Shown here one piece after another: positions 54,837-57,500 of a DNA stretch of 57,500 bases. Source of the stretch: Cryptococcus deneoformans JEC21. Lineage: Eukaryota; Basidiomycota; Tremellomycetes; Tremellales; Cryptococcaceae. The translations under genes and the position numbers were made by a program. The notes below the pieces were generated by a model. The model ran no database searches. It worked only from the letters and a program-made list of their open reading frames with translations, and was not told the origin of the DNA. The DNA is taken from contig NC_006686.1 in NCBI RefSeq assembly GCF_000091045.1, positions 1,430,001-1,487,500 of the forward strand, in the 5' to 3' direction. Within the stretch, counting starts at the first letter, position 1. Every line of letters begins with the position of its first letter.

Positions 54837-57500
54837 ATGTCCACTGCTGAACGTTCTCCGCTTTCACTACAACCTCCTCTCAACGATGCCGACCTTTTCT
54901 CCGACTATCCCTGTCCACCAGGTACGCCCACCACAGGCATGTACGCCCGAGACGGACTGTGGGATGAGCTGGAGGGGATAGACGCGTCTTCTTCGTCGGG
55001 CTTGAACTGGGAGAACAGGTCTTCATCCCCAACTGTCTATTGGTCTGCTCAGACTTCTAGGAAAACATCACTGGTGCCCACTATAGATAACGCCGGTAAG
55101 AGTGTGGGGAGGCGAGGCACTTTCTTTGCAGACAATGAAAGAGGACCTACGGTGAGGAAAAAGGCATCCAACGGGGAGAGGATTTTGGGTGTGGATGAGC
55201 CGATGAAAAGAGTGGTGAAGCAAAAGAGTTTCAGGATGCTTAGTGGAATAGCTCTGGGGAAGAGAAATGAGCTGAATGTGCAAGTGGCAGAGGATGTGGA
55301 TGATTCGGTGGGTCCCTAATATGCTTTGAACCCAATCCATGGCTAATAAGAGTCTAGTTTGAGGCCCCTCCACCAATGCTGTCATCTCCATCTACATATA
55401 TATTGTCTTCCCCAGTGTCAATCACTTCCCCTTTGCAGTCACCGATCAACCACACATATCCAGGCAATTATTACTCTTCTCCTAGTAATTACCCTTCCCC
55501 ATTACATGACTTTGGTCCACCCCTCACATCGCCATCCAATCGTCAGTCCTCCAAGGAGAATGTCAAGCCATCACAGTCGTCAATGTCTTCTTCATGGAAG
55601 AAGGGTATGCGCAAGCTTTTTAAATCCAAGTCGCAGGCGGCTCTGCGGCAATCCCCCCAACAATCTAACCAGCCCCTTCCACCACTTCCAACAGGCCGCA
55701 ACAATCATGTTTCTCATACTCCTCCCGCCGGCGATCGACGCGCCCCTCTCGGAGAGTTGAAACGCAACAACATAATGTCTTTCTTTGCTCAGTCAACTCC
55801 GGAGGGGAATGAGCGCGGGTTTACTCATCCTTCTCTCCCCCCCGATCCGTTTGAATCTCATCTTGATATTGCTGCCGACCCCTCTGCCTTACGTCCACCT
55901 TCACCATTACGTCCTAAGCTGCGATCAAACTCGCCCAGCCTTAGAGATCTGAAAAATATGCTTTCTTTACCGTCACGGCCGAAGATAGCCAAAGCCAAAT
56001 CATTAGCGAACCTACGATCAATGTCGACGAGGAAAATCAATCCTGAGATTGATGAGATGCCTGTAAACCGAACTGAGAAAAAGGATGCTGTAAGAGGATT
56101 AGTCCAGAGGCCTGATGTCGAAAAGAAGGAAGACTCTCAGAACGATCTTCAAGGACCGCCGCTTCACCAACGCGTAGATTTACCTGCTCCCAGTCCACCT
56201 CTTTTACCCCCTAATCCACCTTATATGATACGTTCCATTTCTAGTGGACCCACAGAGTTAGGGACACCTCCAAACGTTCCTTTACCGCCCCCACCCATTG
56301 CCACACCGCTGTCGGACTCTTCATCATCCACCTCGCCAATTAAAAGAAGTGGCTCAACACCTATGCTTTTGCCGAGATCCAGGTCGACTAGCATGAGCTT
56401 GAAATCACCACCAACCAGCTCCTCATTCTTTGATCTGTATGAGCAATTGGGCATTTGGCCCAAGGGTGAGAAGGATGAGAAAAAGGACGACGGCATTGTG
56501 GGGAAATCAGAAGAATCGGTCGAGTCTGACCCGGAGAATACACCGGCTGACGGTACTGTCAAGGAATGCTCGGGCGAAGTCAGCCCCGTTACCGACCTGA
56601 TACCCACCAAAACGATGTCTTTGTCTTCTCCAGTCGTCGGGGCCAGCTCCGGCTGGGGACCTATGTTTGGAATTGTTTCTGAAGGGTCGAGCTCTCCTGT
56701 GGCGCACAGACCATCTTCTGCCGGTGTCCCTTCTTCAGGCGCGGATGCCAACTCGGATCAACAACAACCGCAACAAACTTCATTATCTAATCATATCGAC
56801 CCCTCAGGAGAACTCACCAACCCCACAGAGGAGATAACCCCAAACGCGAAACCATCCTCCTCCAGAAGCAGCAACTCCTACCCTGCCGCCCTAGAAATTT
56901 CCACCTTCACCGTAGACCCAAGACTGTCTAGCGATACACAACCGACATCCGTCGCCATGTCCATCAAGAACAGCAGGACTTCAAGGATGTTTGGTGCCTC
57001 CAGTGACAAGTCTTCGAGAGATGAAGTTATTGATGCGAGAGAAGACCTGGATATTGGTGGAACAGAAAAAAATGGTGATGATGAGGACGACCTGCCACTA
57101 TGTAGGATTCATCCAGACGCTGCTGCTGCCCAGCAACAACGGCGTGAAGTTCGTGAAATACGGGAGAGATCCCAAACACTCTCTAAAATTAAAGTGCGTG
57201 GACGTAATCCTGGTGGGGACACGGACTGGGATGGCGAAGGCGGTGTGCCGGCACATGTTTTGACACGGAAGTTGGAGGCAGCCTTGGCCATGATGGAGCA
57301 GACGGAGCAGACGGATCTGGCGAAATCTGTTTCGCATCAACATGTGTCTCAAATAGGCGGAAAGCCTGCTCTCCCTCCTCTTCACATAAATCGTCGTCCA
57401 ACGCGGTCCGATTCCTCAGCAGCGCGGAAGCCGAGCCCCATCGAAACCATTTCCAACAACCCCCAATCGCCTTTACCCCCAATCCCCAAACCTCCTACGA
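54837..57500 (+). CDS. Large disordered Ser/Pro-rich protein, 5' part (runs off right edge)
   Basis: Exon 1 (54837-55307) starts MSTAERSPLSLQPPLNDADL. A 50-nt intron (55308-55357) precedes a frame that stays open to the window edge, so over 870 codons are seen. I do not recognise a family. Short basic or Ser-rich linear motifs stand out: KKASNGERILGVDEPMKRVV, WKKGMRKLFKSKSQAALRQS and LRDLKNMLSLPSRPKIAKAK. There are many PPLP/PPxP runs (possible SH3 or WW ligands) and a late helical piece (REVREIRERSQTLSKIKVRG). RKLEAALAMMEQTEQTDLAK follows it. This layout suggests a cytoskeletal or polarity scaffold, but that is a guess. An upstream in-frame ATG at 54648 adds leader-like sequence and was not chosen. 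Confidence 0.72.

Noticed and set aside
1..57500. Search for a biosynthetic cluster, transposon, CRISPR array or other multi-gene system
   Set aside because: Neighbouring genes belong to unrelated housekeeping pathways; no transposase, terminal repeats, spacer arrays or clustered enzymes were seen.

Overview
This is a gene-dense piece of a fungal nuclear chromosome, most likely from a basidiomycete yeast of the Tremellomycetes (Cryptococcus-like). Almost every gene is split by many introns of about 45-60 nt with GTRNGT donors, CTRAC branch sites and NAG acceptors. Intergenic spacers are short, and many genes are divergent pairs sharing a 200-700 bp promoter. The products fit this placement: Pub1, Ldb17/SPIN90, Msb2, Atg11, Duo1, Rsa4 and others. 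I cannot name the species from sequence alone. No bacterial, viral, CRISPR or intact transposon content was seen.

Layout, left to right. 1-1732 (-): 5' part of lipin phosphatase PAH1, running off the left edge. 2280-3767 (-): RNA-binding protein PUB1. 4465-5331 (+): delta-COP (RET2), apparently without its mu-homology domain. 5868-10271 (-): C2/MUN (Munc13/Git1-type) protein. 10704-11541 (+): SPOUT arginine methyltransferase SFM1. 11774-12591 (-): thioredoxin/DsbA-like protein. 12846-14951 (+): F-box protein whose stop overlaps the 3' end of exosome subunit RRP41/SKI6, 14938-15901 (-). 16147-18840 (+): Arp2/3 activator LDB17. 19611-20979 (+): degenerate amidohydrolase-fold protein. 21856-27680 (-): very large signalling mucin of the Msb2 type. 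29301-31689 (-): auxin-efflux-carrier family transporter. 31980-34623 (+): Gfd2/YDR514C-like RNase H-fold protein. 34804-39521 (-): autophagy scaffold ATG11. 39847-40801 (+): unknown acidic protein. 41109-41206 and 46973-47070 (-): two intron-containing tRNA-Arg(CCT) genes. 41579-42642 (+): retromer VPS26. 43170-43951 (+): PaiA-like acetyltransferase broken by a one-base frameshift. 44147-44838 (-): eIF5A. 45140-46798 (+): TAF-type histone-fold protein. 47302-48723 (+): DASH subunit DUO1. 48762-50637 (-): atypical homeodomain protein. 50837-52719 (+): ribosome assembly factor RSA4. 54837 to the right edge (+): long disordered protein, incomplete.

The genes are mostly unrelated housekeeping functions: lipid synthesis, trafficking, RNA decay, actin, autophagy, translation, kinetochore and ribosome assembly. 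I see no cluster acting as one pathway and no convincing undescribed system. The points most worth checking are the short delta-COP, the frameshifted PaiA-like gene, the homeodomain with an altered invariant residue and a new C-terminal repeat, the pseudo-enzymes, and the mucin. Gene models were spliced by hand. Where exon lengths were summed (most genes) they kept frame. The long PAH1, MUN, MSB2, transporter and ATG11 models were checked by reading through joints rather than by a full sum.
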